A stretch of DNA of 60,920 nt from Prevotella sp. Lineage in GTDB: Bacteria > Bacteroidota > Bacteroidia > Bacteroidales > Bacteroidaceae. The stretch spans positions 1-60,920 of the forward strand of contig JAFUEP010000007.1 of the NCBI GenBank assembly GCA_017470345.1, in the 5' to 3' direction. Below are positions 54,103-60,920 of this stretch, in pieces. A program made the position numbers and the translations under genes. The notes below the pieces were generated by a model that did no database searches, was not told where the DNA came from, and worked only from the letters and a program-made list of their open reading frames with translations. Each line of letters starts with the position of its first letter. Position 1 is the stretch's first letter.

Positions 54103-54142
54103 TGCCGCTCTGAGCAGGCTTAATGTGACCATAAAACTAAAA

Positions 54143-54175
54143 AAGCGGGCGAATTGTTTGGCAGTTCGTCCGCTT
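54143..54175 (+). terminator. Hairpin after GH31 gene
   Basis: AAGCGGGCGAAT (54143-54154) pairs with GTTCGTCCGCTT (54164-54175). The loop contains the -33 TTG of the prfB promoter, so termination and initiation share the same DNA. Confidence 0.65.
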
Positions 54176-54188
54176 ATTTGTAACTTTG
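54158..54188 (+). promoter_or_regulatory. Promoter of prfB, leaderless arrangement
   Basis: TTG (54158-54160) and TAACTTTG (54181-54188) are 20 bases apart. The ATG at 54193 is only four bases beyond the -7 box, at or next to the expected transcription start. Confidence 0.75.
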
Positions 54189-54192
54189 CACC

Positions 54193-55314
54193 ATGATAAC
54201 GCAAGACCAGTTAAAAGACATTTTGGACCGGACGGAGAAATTGCACCGATATCTCCGCATCGACGAGAAACAGATGGAATATGAGGAGGAGGAACTGCGC
54301 ACGCAGGCCCCCGACTTCTGGGACGACCCCAAGCGGGCTGAGGAACAGATGAAGAAGGTGAAGTCCATCAAGCGATGGATTGACGGCTATAACGACTGCC
54401 GGCTGAAGGCCGACGAGCTGCAACTGGCCTTCGATTTCTATAAGGACGAGATGGTCACTGAGGAGGAGGTCGACCGCGACTACGAACAGGCCGTCAAGGC
54501 CATCGAGGACCTCGAGCTGATGAACATGCTGCGCCAGAAGGAGGACCCGATGGACTGCGTGCTGAAGATCAACAGCGGCGCGGGCGGCACGGAGGCCCAG
54601 GACTGGGCGCAGATGCTCATGCGAATGTATATGCGCTGGGCTGAGGCTCACGGCTACAAGGTCACCATCTCGAACATCCTCGAGGGCGACGACGCCGGCA
54701 TCAAGAGCGTCACCATGCAGATCGAGGGCGGCGAGTATGCCTACGGCTACCTGAAGTCGGAGAACGGCGTCCACCGTCTGGTGCGCGTCTCGCCCTACAA
54801 CGCTCAGGGCAAGCGCATGACGTCGTTCGCCAGTGTCTTCGTCACGCCCCTCGTCGACGACACCATCGAGGTCTACGTCGATCCCGCCAAGCTCTCATGG
54901 GATACGTTCCGCTCCTCGGGCGCTGGCGGCCAGAATGTCAACAAGGTGGAGTCGGGCGTCCGCCTGCGCTATTGGTACACCGACCCTGACACGGGCGAGG
55001 AGGAGGAAATCCTCATCGAGAACACCGAGACGCGTGACCAGCCTAAGAACAAGGAGCGCGCGCTGAAGCTGCTCAAGTCGCAGCTCTACGACCGCGCCAT
55101 GAAGAAGCGCCTCGAGGCCCAGGCCAAGATTGAGGCCGGCAAGAAGAAGATCGAGTGGGGCAGCCAGATCCGCTCGTACGTCTTCGACGACAAGCGCGTC
55201 AAGGATCACCGCACGAACTATCAGACCTCCGACGTCGACGGCGTGATGAACGGCAAGCTCGACGGATTCATAAAGGCCTACCTCATGGAGTTCCCCTCAG
55301 AGAGTGATGAATGA
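54193..55314 (+). CDS. prfB: Peptide chain release factor 2
   Basis: This 373-residue RF2 ends translation at UGA and UAA. The GGQ motif is at 245-247. The codon-recognition tripeptide reads SPY (200-202) where E. coli has SPF. The frame is continuous: the autoregulatory in-frame UGA near codon 25 of many prfB genes is absent. The last codons (SESDE) and the stop fall in a GATGAATGA-type repeat arm. It has its own promoter with practically no leader. Confidence 0.95.
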   Translation: MITQDQLKDILDRTEKLHRYLRIDEKQMEYEEEELRTQAPDFWDDPKRAEEQMKKVKSIKRWIDGYNDCRLKADELQLAFDFYKDEMVTEEEVDRDYEQAVKAIEDLELMNMLRQKEDPMDCVLKINSGAGGTEAQDWAQMLMRMYMRWAEAHGYKVTISNILEGDDAGIKSVTMQIEGGEYAYGYLKSENGVHRLVRVSPYNAQGKRMTSFASVFVTPLVDDTIEVYVDPAKLSWDTFRSSGAGGQNVNKVESGVRLRYWYTDPDTGEEEEILIENTETRDQPKNKERALKLLKSQLYDRAMKKRLEAQAKIEAGKKKIEWGSQIRSYVFDDKRVKDHRTNYQTSDVDGVMNGKLDGFIKAYLMEFPSESDE

Positions 55315-55815
55315 TGGGTGATGAGTGATGAATGGTCGCTGACGCGATGGGAAATGAACTATTTATGATTTGGAGACATGAGCGATTTCGGAAAAGTAAT
55401 TGAAGAAAAGTGCATGAATTTTTGCCGTTCGAATTGTGAATCTGCATCATTTCCTTGTCGAAGAGAAGCGTGAATACAAAATCTCCGACCAGCTGTTCAG
55501 AAGTGGGACAAGTATAGGAGCAAATGTTTCTGAGGCACAGTTCGCTATCAGCAAGAATGATTTCATCGCAAAAATCTTTATATCACTCAAGGAGTGTAAT
55601 GAAAGCCTGTATTGGCTTGAATTGCTGAAAAGAACGGGGTATATCAACCATAGACAGTATGAGTCGATCAATGATGACTGCGTAGAATTAAAAAAAATAT
55701 TGATAAGTATAACAAAGAAAGTGAAGGGGGATGGTGAAAATTCATCATTATCTCAATCTTCATCGCAAAGCGACAATTCATAAATCATAAATTATAATTT
55801 ATAATTATTTATCAC
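55302..55815. mobile_element. Inverted-repeat element carrying second four-helix-bundle gene
   Basis: The left arm (about 55302-55365) has GATGAATGATGGGTGATGAG units followed by GTCGC-TGAC-GCGATG. The right arm (about 55735-55812) has CATCGC-AAA-GCGAC followed by AATTCATAAATCATAAATTA-type units. The cores are inverse to each other over about 16 bp, and the outer units are A/T-rich repeats. The cargo is a four-helix-bundle gene. Same plan as at 2511-2980 with a different arm sequence. Confidence 0.6.
55378..55783 (+). pseudogene. Four-helix-bundle protein (S23/IVP family), frameshifted
   Basis: The ATG at 55378 opens MSDFGKVIEEKCMNF; the frame is then broken at a run of five T (55419-55423). 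Removing one T joins it to AVRIVNLHHFLVEEKREYK and the rest (SDQLFRSGTSIGANVSEAQF, SLKECNESLYWLELLKRTGY), giving 134 residues, the normal family length. Without correction only a shortened protein from an internal GTG at 55436 is possible. Slippage at the T run could also restore some full-length product. It is about half identical to the copy at 2.6-2.9 kb. Confidence 0.75.
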
Positions 55816-55971
55816 ATGGCAAAGAAAGACGAAAAACATCTCAATGCTAAGCAGAAAGCTTACGAGAAGAAACAAGAGGCCCAGGGCCGCAAAGTGGTGA
55901 ACTGGATTTTCGGCGCGCTCATCGTCGCTGCACTGTGCTACCTCGTGTGGGTGGCCACCATGATGGGCTGA
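55816..55971 (+). CDS. Small 51-residue membrane protein
   Basis: The frame begins MAKKDEKHLNAKQKAYEKKQ and ends in a hydrophobic helix (VNWIFGALIVAALCYLVWVA, about 28-47). A basic, helical N-terminus plus a single C-terminal membrane segment suggests a tail-anchored inner-membrane protein. It ends five bases before the CYTH gene, so the two are probably co-transcribed. No family recognised. Confidence 0.7.
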   Translation: MAKKDEKHLNAKQKAYEKKQEAQGRKVVNWIFGALIVAALCYLVWVATMMG

Positions 55972-55976
55972 GACGC

Positions 55977-56465
55977 ATGAGCGGAATGGAAATCGAGCGG
56001 AAGTTCCTGGTGCGCGATGCCAGTTTCAAGCAGATGGCGCATCGGAGCTATCGCATCCGTCAGGGCTACCTCTACAGCGGAGGCGGACGGCCGTCAGTAC
56101 GCGTCCGCCGACGCGACGACCTGGCTTTCCTCACCATCAAGGGCCCCTCAATGGACGGGGGGCTGAGCCGCTATGAGTTCGAGAAGGAGATTACGCTTGA
56201 CGAGGCCGACCACCTCTTCCAACTCTGTGAGGCAGGCATCATCGACAAGCGGCGCTACCTCGTCGACTACGAGGGCCACACCTTTGAGGTGGACGAGTTC
56301 TATGGCGACAACGAGGGCCTGGTGATGGCCGAGGTGGAACTGAAATCGACGGAAGAGGACGCAAAAATCCCCGATTTCGTCGGAGTTGAGGTCACGGGCG
56401 ACCGCCGCTTCTATAATTCCCGCCTTCGCCTGTTTCCCTACAAAATGTGGAAGGACACGCTTTAG
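55977..56465 (+). CDS. CYTH domain protein (triphosphate tunnel enzyme)
   Basis: This is a 162-residue CYTH protein. The ExExK signature is at the start (MEIERKFLV), and the Arg/Lys-rich strands (SVRVRRRD, LTIKG) and Glu-rich strands (FEVDEF, MAEVEL) of the tunnel are visible. Such enzymes hydrolyse inorganic triphosphate or similar compounds; the substrate here is not known. Start at 55977, or at 55986 (MEIERK). Its stop overlaps the convergent VanZ-like gene by four bases. Confidence 0.85.
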   Translation: MSGMEIERKFLVRDASFKQMAHRSYRIRQGYLYSGGGRPSVRVRRRDDLAFLTIKGPSMDGGLSRYEFEKEITLDEADHLFQLCEAGIIDKRRYLVDYEGHTFEVDEFYGDNEGLVMAEVELKSTEEDAKIPDFVGVEVTGDRRFYNSRLRLFPYKMWKDTL

Positions 56466-56851
56466 TGCTCCTTCCACATTATTTTTTTCATCATCATCCC
56501 AATGCCTGCGCCAAGCAGGACGCCGACGGCGTCGGCCACGAAGTCGAGCCACTCGCCCGAGCGCCCGACGTAAGGCTGCAGAATCTCTATCACGCCGCCA
56601 AGCACAATCATGCCAATAATCGCGTAGAGCCACATCTTCGGCCAGTTCATCCGCTGATGGCAGCGCAGATATTCCCACCACATCACCGCGCATGAGCCGC
56701 CATACATGACGAAGTGGGTCCACTTGTCGATGAGGGCGACGTTGTCGAGCGGCGTCTCAGGGATGTCGATGACCAGCGACAGGTAGACGATGAGGGCCAG
56801 ACAGAGCAGTGTCAGGGGGAATTTCCTTAATAAATAGCGTGCTATTTTCAT
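56462..56851 (-). CDS. VanZ-like membrane protein
   Basis: This is a 129-residue protein with four membrane segments and the VanZ-family pattern (DKWTHFVMYGGSCAV near 40, GGVIEILQPYVGRSGEWLDF near 83). The family includes the teicoplanin-resistance protein VanZ, but most members have no known role; resistance should not be inferred. The start at 56851 lies just downstream of its promoter, which interlocks with that of the symporter gene. Confidence 0.82.
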   Translation of the reverse strand: MKIARYLLRKFPLTLLCLALIVYLSLVIDIPETPLDNVALIDKWTHFVMYGGSCAVMWWEYLRCHQRMNWPKMWLYAIIGMIVLGGVIEILQPYVGRSGEWLDFVADAVGVLLGAGIGMMMKKIMWKEH

Positions 56852-56868
56852 ATTTCGTTTCAATTTGG

Positions 56869-56902
56869 TTGCAAAGTTAAGAATAATTTTATAATTTTGC
56901 AA
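56869..56902. promoter_or_regulatory. Interlocked divergent promoters (VanZ / symporter)
   Basis: Plus strand: TTG (56869-56871) and TAATTTTG (56892-56899). Minus strand: TTG (CAA at 56900-56902) and TAACTTTG (CAAAGTTA at 56872-56879). Both have 20 bases between boxes, and each -33 box abuts the other promoter's -7 box, so the two occupy the same 34 bp and cannot be bound together. Confidence 0.8.
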
Positions 56903-56927
56903 GCGAAATTCTAATATTCTCGAGAAA

Positions 56928-58286
56928 ATGAAACAGACGAAACGCGCAAACTTCGGCAGCCGCCTCGGCATCATCCTCGCCACGGCCGGCTCGGCAGTGG
57001 GGTTAGGCAATGTGTGGCGATTCCCATATATGACGGGCCAAAACGGCGGTGCCGTCTTTATCCTTATTTATATAGGGTGCGTGCTTTTGCTGGGCATCCC
57101 CTGCATGCTCAATGAGTTTATCATCGGGCGGCGGGCCCAGACCAACATGGTGCGGGCCTATTCGAGCCTGTCGAACGGCGGACCGTGGCGGCTGATCGGC
57201 CTCCTGGGCGTGCTGACCGGATTCCTCATCACGAGCTATTATGCCGTCGTCTCTGGCTGGTGCCTGCAGTATGTCTATGCGTCGCTGGCCGGCAAGCTCA
57301 AGGGCGACCCGCAATACATTCAGCAGTTCTTCACCGACTTCAGCCAAAATCCGTGGAAGCCGATCGTATGGATGCTCATCTTCTTCCTCATCACCCACTT
57401 CATCATCGTGCGCGGTGTCGAGAAAGGCATCGAGCGCGCCTCGAAGCTGATGATGCCGACCCTCTTCGTCCTCTTGCTCATCATTGTCGTAGCCTCATGC
57501 ATGCTGCCTGGGGCCGGCAAGGGCATCAGCTTCCTCTTCTCGCCCGACTGGAGCAAACTCAACGGCGAGGTGTTCCTCGGAGCCATGGGCCAGGCCTTCT
57601 ATTCGCTTTCCGTGGGCATGGGGTGCCTCTGCACCTACGCCAGCTACTTCAGTCGCGACACCCACCTCGTCCACTCTGCCTCGCAGATAGCCGTCATCGA
57701 CTGCGTCGTCGCCATCCTGGCCGGCCTCATGATCTTTCCTGCGGCCTTCTCCGTCGGCGTCAGTCCCGACAGCGGTGCCTCGCTCGTCTTCATCACCCTG
57801 CCCAATGTCTTCCAGCAGGCTTTCGGGTCCATGCCGCTCGTAGGCTACGTGGTGGGCCTCCTCTTCTATGCCCTCCTCTCCCTTGCGGCCCTGACGTCGC
57901 TCATGTCGCTCCATGAGGTCAGCACGGCCTTCTTCCATGAGGAGCTCCATATCTCGCGGCGGGCCGGGGCATGGATCGTCACGTCCTGCTGTGCCGTCAT
58001 CGGCGCCTTCTGCAGCCTGTCCTTGGGCGATGTCCATATCGAGCTGTTTGGCAAGTCGCTCTTCGATCTGTTCGACTTCGTCACTGGCCAGCTGTTCCTG
58101 CCCATCGGCGGATTCCTGACCTGCATCTTCTTGGGGTGGTTTGTGCCTAAACATATCATCCATGAGGAGTTCACCAACCACGGACGGCTGCGCGGTCGCC
58201 TCTTCGGCATCTATCTCTTTGCCGTGCGCTTCGTCTGTCCCGTGGGCATCCTGCTCATCTTCCTCAATCAGTTGGAAGTGATATGA
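56928..58286 (+). CDS. Sodium-dependent transporter, NSS (SNF) family
   Basis: This is a 452-residue inner-membrane symporter of the LeuT/NSS family, expected to import an amino acid or tryptophan-like compound with sodium. Family marks: GSAVGLGNVWRFPYMTGQNGG near 22-42 and the YASYFSRDT region of TM6-7. Length matches the 11-helix bacterial members. It overlaps the HhH gene by four bases. Confidence 0.93.
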   Translation: MKQTKRANFGSRLGIILATAGSAVGLGNVWRFPYMTGQNGGAVFILIYIGCVLLLGIPCMLNEFIIGRRAQTNMVRAYSSLSNGGPWRLIGLLGVLTGFLITSYYAVVSGWCLQYVYASLAGKLKGDPQYIQQFFTDFSQNPWKPIVWMLIFFLITHFIIVRGVEKGIERASKLMMPTLFVLLLIIVVASCMLPGAGKGISFLFSPDWSKLNGEVFLGAMGQAFYSLSVGMGCLCTYASYFSRDTHLVHSASQIAVIDCVVAILAGLMIFPAAFSVGVSPDSGASLVFITLPNVFQQAFGSMPLVGYVVGLLFYALLSLAALTSLMSLHEVSTAFFHEELHISRRAGAWIVTSCCAVIGAFCSLSLGDVHIELFGKSLFDLFDFVTGQLFLPIGGFLTCIFLGWFVPKHIIHEEFTNHGRLRGRLFGIYLFAVRFVCPVGILLIFLNQLEVI

Positions 58287-59218
58287 CGTGGCGCGATCTG
58301 GTCTATCTGAACAAGAGCGACCGCCAGGTGCTGCTCGCACTCCTCGTCGTGGGCGTCATTGCCCTTGCTGCCTTCTTCTTTGCCGGCGGCAAGGACGATG
58401 CGGCAAAGGACCGCTTTGATGCCGTCGAAGTGCCCCTTCAGCATGGTCAAAGGACCGCTTCGTCTGCACCGAAGTACTACTACGTCGAGGGACGGCGCGT
58501 GGAGCGCTTCGCCTTCGACCCCAATACGGCCGACTCCACCCAGCTGCTCCGCCTCGGCCTGCAGCCCTGGCAGGTGCGCAACATCTATAAATACCGTGCT
58601 GCGGGTGGCATCTATCGCGAGAAGGCCGACTTCGCCAATCTCTATGGGCTCACCGTCAAGCAGTATCGCGAGCTGGAACCATACATTCAGATCTCGCCCG
58701 ACTATCTGCCCGCCTCGACCCTCCGTCTCCCTCGCCAGCACGCACGTTCAGAGGCCTCGCCCTCGTCTGGCGTCGCTGATAGTGCCCATGCCGCGGCTCC
58801 CGTCGCCTATTCGCCAAAGATAAAGGCCGGCGAGACCGTCGACCTCAATGCCCTCGACACGACTGTATATAAGACCGTCCCAGGCATCGGCAGTTTCTTC
58901 GCCCGACGCATCCTCGACTATGGCCGTCGCCTGGGCGGCTACGTCTCTGTCGACCAGCTGCGCGAGATCGATGATTTTCCGATGGAATCGGCGATTTTCT
59001 TCATCGTTTCTGCAAAAATTGAGCCCTCGCTCCGGATCAACCGTCTCTCGCTCAACGAACTTAAGCGCCATCCCTACATCAATTATTACATGGCTCGCGC
59101 CATCGTCGACTACCGTCGCCAGCAAGGTCCCATCCACGACCTCCACGACCTGTCCCTCCTCCCCGAGTTCCCTGAGGACGTCATCGCCCGCCTGCGCCCC
59201 TACGTCAGTTACGAATAA
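58283..59218 (+). CDS. Membrane-anchored helix-hairpin-helix protein (ComEA-like)
   Basis: This is a 311-residue protein with an N-terminal membrane segment (about 17-35) and three helix-hairpin-helix modules (near 75-120: ADSTQLLRLGLQPWQ; near 185-225: VPGIGSFFARRILDYGRRLG; near 255-300). ComEA-type proteins bind DNA outside the inner membrane during uptake; the multiple HhH form is common in Bacteroidetes and its role is unproven. Its start overlaps the symporter stop. Confidence 0.82.
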   Translation: MTWRDLVYLNKSDRQVLLALLVVGVIALAAFFFAGGKDDAAKDRFDAVEVPLQHGQRTASSAPKYYYVEGRRVERFAFDPNTADSTQLLRLGLQPWQVRNIYKYRAAGGIYREKADFANLYGLTVKQYRELEPYIQISPDYLPASTLRLPRQHARSEASPSSGVADSAHAAAPVAYSPKIKAGETVDLNALDTTVYKTVPGIGSFFARRILDYGRRLGGYVSVDQLREIDDFPMESAIFFIVSAKIEPSLRINRLSLNELKRHPYINYYMARAIVDYRRQQGPIHDLHDLSLLPEFPEDVIARLRPYVSYE

Positions 59219-59236
59219 GATTTGAAAGTGCACAAT

Positions 59237-59279
59237 AAAAAAGCGACAACCGAAGAACCTCGGTTGTCGCTTTTTTTTT
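59237..59279 (+). terminator. Rho-independent terminator after HhH gene
   Basis: A 16-base stem from 59237 (AAAAAGCGACAACCGA) pairs with 59260-59275, followed by a run of T to 59279. One of the clearest terminators in the window. Confidence 0.92.
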
Positions 59280-59448
59280 GGTCGGGATGAGGCGCCGACT
59301 TTGTATTATATCGCAATATACCAAAATTGATAATTATTTACTTAACACTCTAAATTTCAATAGTTTAACAAACTAATCAATATAGGTATAAGTATAAATC
59401 AATAATGCTATATAAAAAATAAACCGCCAAAAACCCGCCAAAAATTAT

Positions 59449-59558
59449 TTGGGTATTTGCGGTAATTTTCTTACCTTTGCACCCGACTTAAGCGTTTCAT
59501 AATGTTAATGATCTCTTTATTTTCCTGCAAAGGTAGGGATTTCCTGTGAGATAAACAA
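59449..59558. promoter_or_regulatory. Facing promoters before recombinase gene
   Basis: Plus strand: TTG (59449-59451) and TACCTTTG (59472-59479), 20 bases apart. Minus strand: CAA (59556-59558) and CAAAGGTA (59528-59535), 20 bases apart. The -7 boxes are part of a perfect 10 bp inverted repeat (TACCTTTGCA at 59472, TGCAAAGGTA at 59526). CCGCCAAAAA occurs twice near 59424-59444. The 360-base gap otherwise shows no gene. Confidence 0.6.
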
Positions 59559-59578
59559 ACAATTAAAAGAAAAATGAT

Positions 59579-60796
59579 ATGGCACAAGTTGAATTAAGGT
59601 TATCAAGTAAGGTTCAGAAAGAAACGGGTATGAGTGAAATCTTGATTCGTTTCTTCCTGGGGAGAAAGTTCAGCGCAAGAGCTAAAAGCCACATCTTTGT
59701 CTCGCCTGAATACTTTGAATACAATATAGACAGGGCAAAAACCGAGAAGCTGGGCATTAGGTTGCCGAATAATGTTATTACGGCGACTCAAGAAAAGGCA
59801 GAAAAGAACAACTATGTTCTCCGTCCAAATGGTTCAGTTGTTATAAAGCAACGTTTGGAAACTCCAGAAGTAAAGTTCCATCGAGAACAAGCACATAAGC
59901 TCGAGGAACTGAAAAAGATCATTATAGATACGTTTGAAAGTAACCGGGATGTAGATGTGTCAAGTGATTGGTTGCAACTTGTGTGCGACAAATTCTCCAA
60001 TCCTGACAAGTTCCTCATTAAGAAGGAAGGACAAAAATCTTTTTATGAACTTGCTGAAGAGTATATTGCTAAGCGGAAGATCTCCTACTCACATGCCAAA
60101 GTTTTCAGGGTGTTGATGCGAGAGGTAGCCAGGTTTGAGGGCTTTATTCGTGCTACAGAACCAACTCGTCAGAAGTTTGTATTCAATATAGATACTGTTT
60201 CCAAAGAAGACATTGAAGACTTTATAGAGTACCTACGCCATGAATACAGTTTATCCAAAGAACACCCTGATTTATATAAGAAGTTGCTTACAGAGTATCC
60301 GGCCAGTGTTACAAAAGGTAATTGTAAGCTGGAGGACAGGGGCGAAAACACTGTTATCAAAGGCGCCAAGCGTTTGAAATCACTGTTCATGTGGTTCTAT
60401 GAAGAGGGCTTTACAAAGAATCGTCCTTTCGATGGTATCAACATCGGCACGGAGAAAGTTGGTACACCTTATTATATTACTATAGACGAAAGAAACATCA
60501 TTGCTGAGACAGATCTGGCCACAGCCTATGATAAGATGACGGATGAGGAACGAAAGGGAATAAGTAAGCTTCACCTTCCTGAGTATGGCGTCCAGAGAGA
60601 CATTTTCATTTTCCAGTGCTTTGTTGGTTGTAGGGTGGGCGACCTTTTAAAACTTAGGCCAGGGAATATCGTTGATGGGATTCTCGTCTACACACCTCAC
60701 AAAACTAAAGACAACGGTGAACAGGCTGTGCAGGCCCGTATACCACTTCATCCCAAAGCAATGGAGTTGGTGAAGAATCCATGTGGAAGTGTTTGA
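59579..60796 (+). CDS. Tyrosine recombinase, C-terminal catalytic part missing
   Basis: This is a 405-residue site-specific integrase of the Bacteroidetes type: an Arm/SAM-like N-terminal DNA-binding part (about 1-300) and the start of the catalytic domain with the first active Arg in CFVGCRVGDLLKL (about 347). The frame stops after KAMELVKNPCGSV, before the expected HxxR and Tyr. The +1 frame after about 60775 continues (FENFISICNTGRNEYALKL), which resembles the next family segment, so a frameshift is likely; the end lies outside the window. Gene and surroundings are AT-rich, as expected of an acquired element. Confidence 0.8.
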   Translation: MAQVELRLSSKVQKETGMSEILIRFFLGRKFSARAKSHIFVSPEYFEYNIDRAKTEKLGIRLPNNVITATQEKAEKNNYVLRPNGSVVIKQRLETPEVKFHREQAHKLEELKKIIIDTFESNRDVDVSSDWLQLVCDKFSNPDKFLIKKEGQKSFYELAEEYIAKRKISYSHAKVFRVLMREVARFEGFIRATEPTRQKFVFNIDTVSKEDIEDFIEYLRHEYSLSKEHPDLYKKLLTEYPASVTKGNCKLEDRGENTVIKGAKRLKSLFMWFYEEGFTKNRPFDGINIGTEKVGTPYYITIDERNIIAETDLATAYDKMTDEERKGISKLHLPEYGVQRDIFIFQCFVGCRVGDLLKLRPGNIVDGILVYTPHKTKDNGEQAVQARIPLHPKAMELVKNPCGSV

Positions 60797-60920
60797 GAAC
60801 TTTATAAGTATCTGTAACACAGGTAGAAACGAATATGCCCTGAAGTTGAAAGGTACAAAAAAGTGCAATTTACAATTTGCCGTTTTTGGTGCCAAAGCAA
60901 GCAGTTTTTCTATCATTAGA

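Noticed and set aside
54193-54300. Programmed +1 frameshift in prfB
   Set aside because: No TGA follows the CTC-type codons near codon 20-27; the frame is continuous from the ATG at 54193.
56462-56851. Glycopeptide resistance gene
   Set aside because: Only the VanZ-like fold is seen; no vanHAX genes, and most family members are unrelated to resistance.
59472-59535. Phase-variable invertible promoter
   Set aside because: Inversion between these repeats would leave both -7 boxes in place, so it would not switch expression; kept only as a possible binding site.

Overview
The window looks like a chromosome segment of a Bacteroidales bacterium, most likely a GC-rich member of the Prevotellaceae. 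The evidence is of several kinds: promoters of the TTG / TAnnTTTG type with about 20 bp between boxes, little use of Shine-Dalgarno sites, and families typical of that group (DUF4292, DUF3244, DUF3667, a TPR/LuxR membrane regulator, a glycine-lipid GlsB/GlsA pair, LutABC with lactate permease). The genus is an inference.

Layout. 1-6.9 kb: the end of a possible transposase, a GH29 alpha-L-fucosidase, and the lactate operon lutA-lutB-(four-helix-bundle gene)-lutC divergent from the lactate permease. 7-12.6 kb: a DUF3667 membrane protein, then a dut-TPR-DUF4292-EnvC-like block. 12.9-19.7 kb: an RND efflux system (adaptor, pump, outer-membrane channel) with a divergent AraC regulator. 19.7-21.1 kb: dGTPase. 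21.1-27.9 kb: an AT-richer island with a TPR/LuxR-type membrane regulator, a DUF3244 secreted protein and two large secreted proteins that look like metalloproteases without their active site; one carries a frameshift. 28-33 kb: a beta-helix pectinesterase-like protein, a small secreted protein and the glycine lipid pair. 33.5-49.5 kb: a complete division and cell wall cluster, mraZ-rsmH-ftsL-ftsI-murE-mraY-murD-ftsW-murG-murC-ftsQ-ftsA-ftsZ. 49.8-59.2 kb: acyl-CoA ligase, GH31 glycosidase, prfB, a second (frameshifted) four-helix-bundle gene, a 51-residue membrane protein, CYTH, VanZ, a sodium symporter and an HhH protein. 59.6 kb to the end: a tyrosine recombinase marking the edge of a mobile element.

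The most interesting signal is not a single gene. Short palindromic elements are scattered over the whole window. Their arms are degenerate 7-14 bp tandem repeats and many have a GC-rich mini-hairpin core. They sit in intergenic gaps, abut or replace stop codons (lutB, murC, prfB), and are inserted in frame inside coding genes (tolC-like, RND pump, TPR protein). In two places the inverted arms enclose a gene of the S23/IVP four-helix-bundle family, the same family found inside 23S rRNA intervening sequences, which also sit in a hairpin loop. I infer that this is one family of mini-elements, with four-helix-bundle genes as the long (possibly autonomous) form. A second palindrome family (cores like AAGCGGTGCTTCTCG) occupies four intergenic regions.
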